Shown piece by piece: positions 21,799 through 30,721 of a stretch of 64,000 nt of DNA; the stretch's first letter is position 1, and the number at the start of each line of letters is the position of its first letter. A program made the translations under genes and the position numbers. The notes under the pieces were generated by a model. It was not told where the DNA came from and ran no database searches. It saw nothing but the letters and a program-made list of their open reading frames with translations. This DNA comes from Phytophthora colocasiae (Eukaryota > Oomycota > Peronosporomycetes > Peronosporales > Peronosporaceae), in the NCBI GenBank assembly GCA_018806915.1, contig JAGKQI010000047.1:744001-808000 (forward strand), given 5' to 3'.

Positions 21799-22589
21799 GC
21801 CGCAATGGCTTTGACCTTATCGGGATCCGCTCGGACCCCGACGCTGCTGACGAAGCAGCCGAGGACCTTAATATCCTCAGCTGCGAAGACGCACTTGTCG
21901 ATGTTGGCATAGAGCTTGTTAGCTCTTATGACCTCGAACACTCGACGGAGGTGCTCTCGATGCACCTCTATAGCCGTCTTGCCTCCCTCGGCAAGGCTAT
22001 GGACGAATATATCGTCAAAGTACGTCTGCGTGAACGCACGCAAAGGTCTAAACAACTGTGTGACCAAGAGATTGAAGGTCTCTGGTGCGTTGGATAGACC
22101 TTGTGGCATTACCAGCCACTCCCAGAGCATACCGCTCGGCGTGCTAACGGCCGTGAGCGGGATATCACTCTCCCGCATCAGGATCTGGTAGTATCCATCC
22201 ACCAGATCCAGCGCGCTATACAGCGTGCAGCCGGCCATGTTGTTCAACAGCACATCGTTGCGAGGGATCGGCGTCTGGGCTGGCACAGTCGCGTTGTTCA
22301 GCTTGTTGTAAGCATGAACCAGACGCCACTTCCCGTTCGGCTTGCGAACGCAGAAGGTTGGCGTCGAGTGCGGGGACTTCGATTCCCGCACCATTCCCGC
22401 TTTCGCCTTAGCGGCGAAGAACGCGTCAATGACGTCGCTCTGCTCTCGGGACAGGGGCCATTGACGCGTGACACAATACTTTGTGTCTGGCACGAGATCA
22501 ATCTCGTGCCTGATCCCTCGGTCTGGTGGGAGCTTTGAGGGTGGGTCCTTAGACACCACGTCCTCAAACTCATTCACTAAAGGATACAA
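21681..22589 (-). CDS. El3 reverse transcriptase
   Basis: A 302-codon open frame has the full Gypsy RT series: PPDRGIRHEIDLVPDTKYCV, CVRKPNGKWRLVHAYNKLN, LDLVDGYYQILMRESDIPLT, WEWLVMPQGLSNAPETFNLL, then TYFDDIFVHSLAEGG with the YFDD active site intact, and KLYANIDKCVFA. It copies element RNA into DNA inside the particle. The frame ends in RNase H linker sequence, where a frameshift occurs. Of the three related elements this is the only RT with an intact visible active site and no internal stop. Confidence 0.9.
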   Translation of the reverse strand: MYPLVNEFEDVVSKDPPSKLPPDRGIRHEIDLVPDTKYCVTRQWPLSREQSDVIDAFFAAKAKAGMVRESKSPHSTPTFCVRKPNGKWRLVHAYNKLNNATVPAQTPIPRNDVLLNNMAGCTLYSALDLVDGYYQILMRESDIPLTAVSTPSGMLWEWLVMPQGLSNAPETFNLLVTQLFRPLRAFTQTYFDDIFVHSLAEGGKTAIEVHREHLRRVFEVIRANKLYANIDKCVFAAEDIKVLGCFVSSVGVRADPDKVKAIAAWPVPRSQKDLRKWLGLANYLHTSTVLAMRDSQSLCRTF

Positions 22590-22785
22590 CGGATCCTTCG
22601 GATTCTTCAGAATCTCGGACTGCGCGACGCACGCTGCTTCCGGAACTTCTCCAGGACGTCTTCGTCCATCACTGAGGAGGAGTTCAACTCCTCTGGAGTG
22701 GGCTCGGGCCTAAGGAGAACCATCTCCGATATCTCCCCGGCCTTCAACTCGGCCAGGAAGTCCTCCATCGCGACTTCCTCGAGGT

Positions 22786-23826
22786 TCAATAGCTCTGATA
22801 CCTCAGGCAGGGTGCCAACTCGATGGCCCCCGCCTTCACGCGATGCCCGGTCACGCCGTCGAAGATGTGATAGCATTCTTCGACGGACTGTGACCTAGGA
22901 GCCTTGAGCTCCTGTCCCAAGTCCTCGTGGACTTCTTCGGGATGGTATTCTACCAACCCCGGCTTACGACCATGGCGTGGGGTTAACTTACCCACGCCAG
23001 GTGATGCCACTACTTCGGCATCACGAGCCCTCGTGGCTCCATGCGGAACTCTGTTACCCGCATCAGTTATGGTCTGAGCGACCTGGCGTCGAACTACTTT
23101 TCGTACGCCTGGCGATGCCACTACTTCGGCATCGCGAGCCATCTTGGCTTCCTGCGGAACTCTTTCATCCGCTTGTGGACCTAAGTTACCCACCTGGTTA
23201 GTGCTCTCGGGCAATACCACAGTCGCAGCCTGTACCTCGCTGCGACTTCGTGCGTGGGGCCCTGCTGTCGTTGCAGACCCACACGTAGGGCAAGGGCCTC
23301 CGCCCGTTGCCCCGGCCATCCATGGCCCACGATCACTTCTCGTGTGGGGCGATGTAGCACCGACTACACCAGCCCCCAAATACGCTGCCGCGTCCTGGCG
23401 GTTCCAACGAACGCCCTTAGTCCTGACAGAGGTGGGAACATGACTCACCAAAGCTCTGTCAGAGACTGCAGGCCGGCTAGCCCTAATGGCTTTGCCGCGC
23501 CAATCGATCCAGGGCTCGTGCTTCTCAAGCCACGGCATCCCTAGGATCAAGTCGTACTTGTCCATCTCGAGGACAATGAACGACTCCACGCTGTCGAAGT
23601 CCTCAACCTTCACAGCCAGGTCCACCTGGACCTTTGGTACTTCCACCACCGTACCATCGGCTAGTCGTACGGCGACTAGCCCACTTCCCTCGCTCTCACG
23701 TAGAGCGTCCTCAAACTTGCCGCGGTTCCTCGCGACAGTTTGTCGGCGAGCAAAGTTCTTGCTCGCCCCAGAGTCTATCAAGACTCTAAAGGGGTTGTTA
23801 AACCGCCGTACACTCGCGTGTACCAC
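22786..23826 (-). CDS. El3 aspartic protease and spacer
   Basis: The open frame of 346 codons starts within the polyprotein and contains [17 protein letters not shown] (active-site DSG), then DLILGMPWLEKHEPWIDW, the conserved ILGM block. A long low-conservation spacer follows with two similar segments around AKMARDAEVVASPGVRKVVR and ATRARDAEVVASPGVGKLTP, a direct repeat of about 25 residues. The downstream frame 22876-22607 continues to RT with an acidic stretch (PEVSELLNLEEVAMEDFLAE). Confidence 0.8.
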   Translation of the reverse strand: MVHASVRRFNNPFRVLIDSGASKNFARRQTVARNRGKFEDALRESEGSGLVAVRLADGTVVEVPKVQVDLAVKVEDFDSVESFIVLEMDKYDLILGMPWLEKHEPWIDWRGKAIRASRPAVSDRALVSHVPTSVRTKGVRWNRQDAAAYLGAGVVGATSPHTRSDRGPWMAGATGGGPCPTCGSATTAGPHARSRSEVQAATVVLPESTNQVGNLGPQADERVPQEAKMARDAEVVASPGVRKVVRRQVAQTITDAGNRVPHGATRARDAEVVASPGVGKLTPRHGRKPGLVEYHPEEVHEDLGQELKAPRSQSVEECYHIFDGVTGHRVKAGAIELAPCLRYQSY

Positions 23827-23954
23827 CAGCAGCCCACCGCTGCCCTTCTCCGCTTTGAGAGTCCCAAGACTCTCTGGGGCTAAGTCTCCACTGCGTGTGC
23901 CTCCCGCACCACCCGCATGGGGACTTAGTGTTTCCCCAGTAGGGCGCCCCGCCC

Positions 23955-24955
23955 TTACCGGTCCCCGGAGTTCCCCTGACTCTTTGGCGCCGGCTTCTTC
24001 CAGTGGCCCTTAAAGCCCTGAGGCTTGGAAGACCTCTTCCATTGTCCCCCAGAGGGGCACACACGTGCGAAGTATCCGAAACGCCCGCACTCGAAACAGC
24101 GGATGCGTTTTTGCTGGGCGAGCCCCAAATCCATTGGGGCTGGTCCCGAGCCTGCTCCATTCCCAGGAGCACTGGCCGACGCCGTCGTCGGCCTGCTGTG
24201 GCCTTGCCACGCAGAGGCAGGTGTCTGAGCCTGTGTATGGCTGTACTCCTCCTGGAGCGCGACTTGAATCGCCTCCTCCATCGTGTTGACCTGCACGCGG
24301 AACAGTTGCGGGCGGGCCGGGCTTACTCTTAAGCCGTCCATGAACACAGTTACTTAAATGTGTTCAGGTAGGGGGTTCCCTACCAGAGATGCCGCGAGAA
24401 CGCGCATCTCTTGGATGTACTCGTGCAGGTCACGTTTCCCTTGCTTGCAGGCTAGCGTGACCGCTGGCGATACTCATAGTTCGCCGGGAGGAATGCGACC
24501 CGAAGCTGTTCGCACAGCTGGGCCCAGGATGTAAAACATCCAGGCGACGTCACTTCGCGCGTGTACGCCCATGTCTTCGCTCGACCCCCGAGGTTAGACA
24601 GCACGAAAGCGACCCGAAGTCGCTCCACCAAGATGAGAGCCGCCTCCATGGCGAGCTCAACTTCTCGGATCCAGAAGTGAAGGTTTTCACCTTCTTTCCC
24701 TTCATAGGGAAGAACCTTGAGTCTTCAAGGCTTGGGCTGAACCGGCCTCGGTTCAACCACAGGAGCCTCAAAGGTTCCTCGAACGTGCTCAATGAGCCCA
24801 CATTCGTACATGTCGAACGCCGCCACGCGTTCGACCTGCTCGGCCGGCGTCGCCGCCGCCAAGCTCCGGAAGGCATCCATCCCAAAGATGCCCGCCAGCT
24901 TCCGGACCGACTCAAACTGAGAGTCGGTCAAGTGAGGAAACTCACTTCGATCCAT
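23955..24955 (-). pseudogene. gag: El3 Gag with zinc-knuckle-like motif, frameshifted
   Basis: The start is taken at 24955 because it sits in a strong context (GCCACCATGG on the minus strand). The first frame gives MDRSEFPHLTDSQFESVRKL. Shifts near 24725 and 24660 lead to LNLGG-type capsid text, VLSNLGGRAKTWAYTREVTS and LRVAFLPANYEYRQRSR. The last frame (24347-23955) has MEEAIQVALQEEYSHTQ, then CFECGRFGYFARVC, a zinc knuckle in which the His is replaced by Tyr. Same architecture as El1 and El2 Gag. Confidence 0.75.
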
Positions 24956-25020
24956 GGTGGCCAACTACTTCTGGCCACAGAGGATTCAGGTAATCAATCT
25001 ACCCGCGTAGGCGTAGGATT

Positions 25021-25343
25021 GACTACAAGTGCTACCAAGTGTGACGGGTCACACAGCACTTCACACAGAGGTAGGCTTGGAGTATACAAACTCCTAGTGA
25101 ACGGCAGTTCACTCCATCCCCAAGCTTTGGGGACACTAACTAAAGTTAGGTAGATTTAAGACTGAATATATTATAGATACTTATTAGCTTGGCCTGCAAT
25201 ACAAACTAAAAGATAGAAACCTATATAGAAGGTGATAGGTGGCTGCGGAACCACCTGCCACGCGTCACCATTATGTGTGACACACCAAACGTATCCACTT
25301 CGGAAGAGTGACTAAAGTCACTCTTCAATGTAACCCCGTTACA
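25021..25343 (-). repeat. El3 5' LTR (25040-25343) and primer-binding site (25021-25037)
   Basis: The LTR matches the left copy with about ten substitutions and one 8-bp indel. The primer site reads TGGTAGCACTTGTAGTC on the minus strand, two bases from the LTR end. The direct repeat CTGGC follows at 25344-25348. Confidence 0.9.
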
Positions 25344-26437
25344 CTGGCGGTTGCAAACGTTCAGCACCCGAACAACCTACGTGCTCATGTGCAGCAGCGC
25401 TAAACGCGATGAGCAGCACTCAAGCCGGGCTTGATAGTGCGAGTCAGCGGAACGAATCCGCTGACGATTGCGATAACGTCCCGTCCTAGGTGAGATGCCT
25501 TGGACGTGAAGCACCTGGAGCTGGGCTCCATGGTAGAGCTTTGCGAGTCTCAGTCCGTGACTGAGGAGGGTGCATCTGCAGGGCAGACACTAAGTGTCGA
25601 GACGTTGAACGTCTTGACACGTACTGGTACTCGATTGCAGTACCAGAGGATGCGGTTGGAGAATCCGCCGACGAGTGCGTCGGCGTTGACCGCACTCCCT
25701 ACGATGAATTGGAAGGGCTTCGCGCGGGAATTGTACGATAGACGCATCGAACAAATTTGCATTCTCTCGGATATCCAGAGAGTGGATCGCGAGGCCGAAG
25801 AGCTGAAACAGCTCGTCGTCGATGGGATCACTGAGGGTGATGACTCCATCAGTGCGAAGACTAAGAAGCAGCGCTTTGAAGAGCAGAGTTGGGACTCGTT
25901 CAGGTCGAGTCCCTACTACGAAGTTCTGCGGGAGTACAAGGATGTACTCCCGGACGAGATTCCTTCGGAGCTTCCGAAGGATAAGGGCGTACAGCACGAG
26001 ATTGATCTCGTGCCGGGCACAACGTATTGTGTTACACGGCAGTGGCCACTTCCGCGTGAACAAGTGCAAGCGATCGACGACTTCTTTGAAAATCATCGTC
26101 TTGCACGTCAAGTGCGGGAGTCAAAGTCCCCGCACAGTGCTCCAACGTTCTGTGTGAAGAAACCACAGAGCGGCTGGCGCATCGTTCACCAATTTAACAA
26201 GCTGAACCATGCCACGATACCGGCGCAGACGCCGATACCGCGAAAAGATATTATCATCGATTCAATGGCCTTAAGCACTATCTTCAGTGCTCTAGATCTG
26301 CGTGATGGATCCTATCAGATCCTCATGCGTGAGAGGGACATCCCTCTCACTGCGGTAAGCACTCCAAGCAGTATGCTTTGGGAGTGGCTCGTCATGCCAC
26401 AGGGGCTTAAGAACGCCCCTGCGACGTTTTTCTCTAA
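25344..26437 (+). pseudogene. El2 second half: RT, truncated at 26437
   Basis: This continues the element interrupted by El3. The frame 25500-26437 encodes a spacer with WKGFARELYDRRIEQICILS. RT follows: LPKDKGVQHEIDLVPGTTYC, VTRQWPLPREQ, SPHSAPTFCVKKPQSGWRIV, LDLRDGSYQILMRERDIPLT and LWEWLVMPQGLKNAPATF. It ends there, before the YFDD block, where hAT B sequence begins, so RNase H, integrase and LTR are lost. Inverted repeats are extremely regular: 25443-25465 (8-bp arms), 25891-25913 (8), 25930-25951 (8), 25961-25981 (9) and 25994-26013 (9). Confidence 0.85.
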
Positions 26438-26462
26438 TACAAGGCTTAGGGCTGGGAGGGGT

Positions 26463-26969
26463 TAAGCAAACAACAAATACCGCACTGACGGAGAATGACT
26501 TCACTAAACTACTACTAATGCGCCTCAATGACATCGTGACAGACAATCTTGAAGCCGTCTTGAACACCATCGACATTTGTCGTTGGTTTAGCGAAACTGG
26601 AAGCAAAAACGTACCGTCCGTTGCTGCACTGGCACGAGTTTGGCTTGGAAGAAGCGCTTCCAACGCGTTTCAGGAACGTGTATTCTCTGCAGGCGGGTTA
26701 AAAAAAGCAAACCGACAATGAACGGGCAGAAAAGCAGGTATTGCTGAAGCATAACGAGATGGAGATCCGACATATAGAACAAGCCGGTCAAGGTGTAAGC
26801 CTTACTGAGCTTGTCGAGATCGATTGAGTAGCACTTGAGTACTTGTAATGCATTAATTTATTTGCTTTTTGTGCGACGTGAAGTACTTAATCACTTTCAC
26901 ATCGTCCGCAGCCCAACCTGCTGCATCACTTTGACAAAAGGGCCAGTACTCTTGACCCCTGGGCACAAC
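26463..26969 (+). pseudogene. hAT B C-terminal (hATC) block and 3' terminal repeat
   Basis: The frame 26518-26718 includes ICRWFSETGSKNVPSVAALA, then RVWLGRSASNAFQERVFSAG, the hATC dimerisation signature. The next frame runs DNERAEKQVLLKHNEMEIRH and on to a TGA near 26827. Then 120 bp of A+T-rich DNA with AAGTACTT motifs leads to the terminal repeat AGTACTCTTGACCCCTG at 26945-26961 and the 8-bp flank GGCACAAC at 26962-26969. It is best explained as the other end of hAT B (9307-11341), separated from it by 15 kb of nested Gypsy DNA. Confidence 0.75.
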
Positions 26970-27419
26970 ATTTGCCGACGGGAAATATCCAGTTGAGAGG
27001 GTGCTTGGATTGGTGCTATTTATGGCATGTTTTCACCTCCTGTTGTGTATATTATGTATTCCTGAGTGACTTAACCCTTTCGCACACATGGTGCATTTTG
27101 CTGCCAACGACAGTCTTTGCAAAAGTGGATGATGTTTGTACCCACTCGATAAAATGCTACCATCGAGTCGAAGGGTCGCGTAAAAACTACCGTGTTTTGG
27201 AACAAAAGCAGATTTATTTTTGGCTAATAGCAGAGCTTATTTAAAAGGCTCGTTTTGCTCCCATTTGATTGTGTGTGAAAAGTATTAAAAGGCATTTGAG
27301 CAAATTGGTTTGTACTACCAGTAAATCACAAAACGAAGATAGTGCAACGCAACAGCTCCGTGTCTTGATGCGGCAAAAGAACAGTTTGCACATTGAATCA
27401 CTGCCCTTGTTGTTATTAG
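26970..27419. other. No recognisable gene
   Basis: A+T-rich sequence between the hAT end and the first effector segment. An open frame 26972-27244 has no recognisable domain. The sequence TTATTAG at 27413-27419 could be a splice acceptor for the M96-like pseudogene that follows. Confidence 0.3.
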
Positions 27420-28562
27420 ATAAAGGTTGGGAGACCTGCTAAAAATGTGGTAAAGACTGAGGGTGAAGAGCTGAAGAAGAAGAGAGACAAGAAACCTACG
27501 TACATTGTACGTAGAGAGAAGAAGGCCATGCTGGAGGCGGAACTAGTGGAGCTGAAGAAGCAGGTTGTACAGTTGAGACGAGCGAGTGGCATTCCGGACT
27601 CGTTCTTCACTGAAAAGGAGCGGTTGCAGTCCAATATTCACGACAATAACAGGTTGAGAGCGGAGTCTAGGAAGCAGGACATGCTGCTGAGGAACGCACA
27701 CGCTATTATGGCTGCAGAGTACCTGATGAAGTGCTCGGAGAGTCCTATTGAGAACTTTATCCACCTGACGACAGATTTGAAGCAGAGAAGAGCAGCGCTG
27801 GTGAACTTAAAGGAGGTGAAGCTGAAACAGGCAGATGATTTCATCACTGAAAGATCCAAGTTCCTCCCACTGCTCCACTCTTAATGTCAGGAAGGCTAGT
27901 TTGAAACAGAAGAAGGGCATTTTTGCGCCGAGAAGATGGACAACACTCCATTTCACGGAGTGAGATCCGTCCGTCAAGTGTTCGAGGCGTTGCAGTTTTC
28001 TTTCGGAACATGGAGATCAGTATTTCCGAAATGTTAGGCGACATCAGAGTGCGTGAAGCCGACGACAGCACAGCGAGTGACGCGTTCTCAAACCATCGCC
28101 TTGTTAGCACCATGTGCCATGGATTCAATGTGGAGAAGAACATTGTCAAGTTCTTCAAGTTAGTGGAGACTGACGGCGATGATCATGGAGGAAACGCTCC
28201 GTACGCTCTGGTAGCGACTGACTCAGTGGATGTGGATGATATATACTCTTACGTCCCAGAAGAGCGTATCCGGATGGACATCAACGCAGCGATGAAGTTT
28301 ACAAAGCACTTTTGCATGCGACCGCCGAATAGAAAGAAGGAAGACGCGTACTCGTCATCCTCTGTACGGAGATGAAGGCTTCCCGTACCCTCGAGACCCC
28401 GAGGAAGACGAAGACGACGAGCACGAGCGAGTGGTGGTGCTAACACGCTTCTTCCGTGTGAAACTGCACCACACAGAGATGGATATTCCGCCTCACGTGC
28501 TCCGGGAAGTCCGTCAAGGGCTGGCTTGCTTTTCAGACACGATGCAATATGAGTCCCGGTGA
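27420..28562 (+). pseudogene. M96-like gene A (oomycete coiled-coil family), frameshifted copy
   Basis: The open frame from 27420 encodes KKKRDKKPTYIVRREKKAML and a leucine-rich coiled coil (LEAELVELKKQVVQLRRASG), equivalent to YMVRKEEKAFLLKELEVLQT in gene C. Later frames carry RNMEISISEMLGDIRVREAD, NHRLVSTMCHGFNVEKNIVK and VDDIYSYVPEERIRMDINAA, and end with ERVVVLTRFFRVKLHHTEMD. Frame changes near 27885, 28000 and 28350 break it, and no ATG opens the first exon. The family looks like the M96 mating-specific group of oomycetes (basic region plus coiled coil, then a conserved C-terminal domain of START-like appearance). That name is from memory. The 3' end is duplicated at 55085-55413. Confidence 0.65.
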
Positions 28563-28603
28563 TCTTGTGGTTTTATTGGATGTAATTTTGACAAGGAACT
28601 CCA

Positions 28604-29058
28604 TAAAAAAAAATGTCAACGAACCCATGACTGGGCGTCTTTCCTTTCTTCTTACGTTTCTTCGCGGTACATGCAGCATCATCAACACTTGTTAATGTAC
28701 TGTTGGGTAGAACGCTTGGGCGAGAGAGACTCCGTTTGAACCTTTCCTGTTGCCATCTCTTGCTTTTATACCGGACTTAGCACGAACTTAGTGGAAACAC
28801 TAATGTTGAACGTACCATTCGTCAGACTCTGACTCAGAGGGGAAGGCCCCGCAGATCCTGAAGAAAACAACACTACGGGCCGCAGTGTGTACGTAGGAAG
28901 GTCACAGCGTCCTATAATCAGGATTCACTTTCACATGTCAGGTAGTTTCTGAGTGCGTTAGCACATCCGGACCTTTGGTTGATCCCGAAGATAAATCAAA
29001 TCGACCATCTGCCTTTATCGCAGGTCATGGCTTTGCTGTTCGACTGAGGACAGTTCTA
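28604..29058 (-). pseudogene. Relic of M96-like gene B exon 1 and its promoter region; rest of gene deleted
   Basis: Bases 28625-28745 match exon 1 of gene B (56507-56680), and 28746-29058 match the divergent promoter region. The start ATG is lost. In the second segment copy, gene B fills 55410-56680. Here its body is missing: CTCCATA at 28600 runs almost directly into exon-1 sequence, so a deletion of about 1.1 kb removed exons 2 and 3. The GATCAAAGAGC hairpin of the promoter is also reduced to one degenerate arm. Confidence 0.7.
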
Positions 29059-29072
29059 TCACTTCGCAATTA
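29059..29072 (+). promoter_or_regulatory. Initiator-like element of RxLR1 copy one
   Basis: TCACTTCGCAATTA matches the oomycete initiator consensus TCAYTYYNCAWTTT except the last base. It is identical to 57065-57078, 22 bp upstream of the ATG. Confidence 0.6.
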
Positions 29073-29093
29073 ACCCGGCAGAGCTACAGTACA

Positions 29094-29461
29094 ATGCGTT
29101 TCTTCTTGGTTGCAGCGGTAGCTGCTCTCGCCTTCGCTTCCAGTTGCGAGGCTGCTGTTGTGGGGGCCCCAAACGCTGTCCAGATCGATGACAACACCAA
29201 CGTTGGCTTCACTCGGTCTCTAAGGAGCACGGACCCGGAGGAACGTGCCATTCCGCTGGCCATGTCTGTCCAATCGCTGTACAAGGCAAAAGTACACCTC
29301 CGCAGGCCAAAATGATCCTCGGTATCTCTGACGGCATGGTGGAGTTGACCAAAACGACGAGGGCGCTCCAGCGGTTCTACACGGGTTACTACTCGTACTA
29401 CACAGCCATGGAGAAGAGGAAGAAGAGAAAGAAAGAGCTGAAGAACCAGGTGAAGAAGTGA
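29094..29461 (+). pseudogene. RxLR effector pseudogene (copy one of RxLR1)
   Basis: It starts with the same signal peptide as 57100 (MRFFLVAAVAALAFASSCEA) and keeps RSLR and PEER. Relative to the intact paralogue, bases after the EER region are deleted, and the frame then shifts: the ATG frame ends at 29315, while the homologous C-terminal sequence continues in another frame to a TGA at 29459-29461. The product would be a 73-residue secreted stub with the host-targeting motif but no effector domain. The initiator-like element is conserved, so transcription may persist. Confidence 0.85.
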
Positions 29462-29928
29462 AGATCCGATAGCGTTAATCCAAAGACCTTGCCATGCGAA
29501 GCGTTCATACTACTCTGCAGCATCGTTTCCGGTTCTGTTGCAAACGATAGCTACTCTACCCACCAACTTACCGCAAGCTAAGCTAAAATTCTTCATTTTT
29601 CTCCATGTAGTTTGTATTCACCAGTGTTCTTGTCTTCCACTTGAATTTTGGTTCTTGGATAAACAGCCAGTTTAAACAGCTTCGACTCGAAACAAATTCC
29701 TCATGTTCGAAGGACTACGTTGGAAAGCGAAATTTGACTGCAACTTGTTCTTGCGATGTGCCTTTCCAAGTCATTTTCCTCGTGATCCCAGTCTTTTGCG
29801 GAGAGATCCAAGCTATCATGATGTACAAGACGGGTTAAACCCGGCTCACCCAGTACATTCCGTTGTCCAGAGCGTTTTCACTTTCGAATTCGCCCCGCAG
29901 CGGTCAAAGAACTTCTCCAGCTTTGAAA

Positions 29929-30363
29929 ATTCGCCTCGGTTCCTTCTTGCTTGCGGCTATCGTTGGATTTTTGGCTTGTGACGATGTCACTGCTTCCGTC
30001 TCAGAATCTACAAGCTCCAAGCTGACCACGCACTATCCACGGACGTATTGACGGTTTTACTGCTGACCATGACAACAAGCGAGCTCTTCGCAGCGAGAGT
30101 ACTGAAGACGAAGATTGCGACTCCGATGACTCCGATTATGAAGATAAAGACCTGTTCATTTCAACGATCAATCGACCGAAGTACTGGCGTTGGTTTGGTG
30201 CTGGAATGACCCCGTACGCGTCCAACAAGTTCTGGGTCTCACAGGCGTTAGACGTCTCTGGAAGCCCATCAAGCGTGAGTACAAGGGTTATGTTGTGTTC
30301 TACACTGAGCAGTGCCACAAACCGAAGTACCACGATTTCTGCGAGAAACATGCCGACCCGTAG
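29929..30363 (+). pseudogene. RxLR2 pseudogene, copy one (start codon lost)
   Basis: Homologous to 57980-58424. The start ATG of that copy is ATT here (29929-29931). A good signal-like sequence follows (RLGSFLLAAIVGFLACDDVT), ending at a TGA near 30049. The continuation in another frame has RALRSESTEDED (RxLR and an acidic stretch), then NRPKYWRWFGAGMTP and a C-terminal part whose frame changes once more before TAG 30361-30363. The C-terminal part resembles that of RxLR3 (59151): KP.KR..Y.GYV..Y...C. It is not translatable as one protein. Confidence 0.75.
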
Positions 30364-30640
30364 AGATCATCAGAGTACCAGGAAGTTGAAGGCTGCGGAG
30401 TTGTTTACTGTTTAGAGTGAGTGATGATGAGTTCGTAAACGATCACTTCGTAATTGGTGGTTGTGATATCTTCACTGCGAAGGAAGAAACGTGTTAGACC
30501 AAGTTTCTTCTTTCTGTTGGCTTAAGAAAACATTTTTTTTTTAAATTGAACTACCTGTTTTACTGACTAATGAGTCACTGATGAATAATAAACCAGGGCC
30601 TACAGCATTTTCTACTGTACGTTAGCTCGACTTGAACTGG
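30364..30640 (+). repeat. 3' flank of the duplicated effector segment
   Basis: It matches 58425-58856 (which has an extra internal duplication), including a T-rich run near 30530 and TACAGCATTTTCTACTGTACG near 30601. Homology ends near 30645, marking the right edge of the segment duplication. A piggyBac relic follows. Confidence 0.75.
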
Positions 30641-30721
30641 ATTAGCCGGGCGCTGCCGCTACGCGGCGGTAAGCGCGTGTTGTATCGCTGCACATGTATC
30701 TATATTATTTGTGTATTCCAG

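Larger units (their letters stand above)
17272..25343 (-). mobile_element. El3: Ty3/Gypsy retrotransposon, full length, minus strand, with antisense ORF
   Basis: Both LTRs (17272-17583 and 25040-25343) are present with inverted ends, flanked by the 5-bp target duplication CTGGC at 17267-17271 and 25344-25348. The primer-binding site is on the minus strand at 25021-25037. Read leftwards the order is gag, zinc knuckle, protease, RT, RNase H, integrase. An ORF on the opposite strand lies between integrase and the 3' LTR (17656-19889). The LTRs differ at about ten positions plus an 8-bp indel (visual count), so the insertion is not very recent. The coding frames carry several frameshifts. Short perfect inverted repeats tile the whole element, LTRs included. 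It inserted into El2. Confidence 0.9.

Noticed and set aside
19632..24228. Numerous 60-150-codon frames opposite to El3 gag-pol (for example 22101-22538, 23486-24013)
   Set aside because: Shadow frames in GC-rich coding DNA without motif content. Only the 17656-19889 region, outside pol for most of its length, has protein-like composition.
14835..26437. CRISPR array, because of many regularly spaced short palindromes
   Set aside because: The palindromes all differ in sequence, lie in coding DNA of a retrotransposon, and the genome is eukaryotic.
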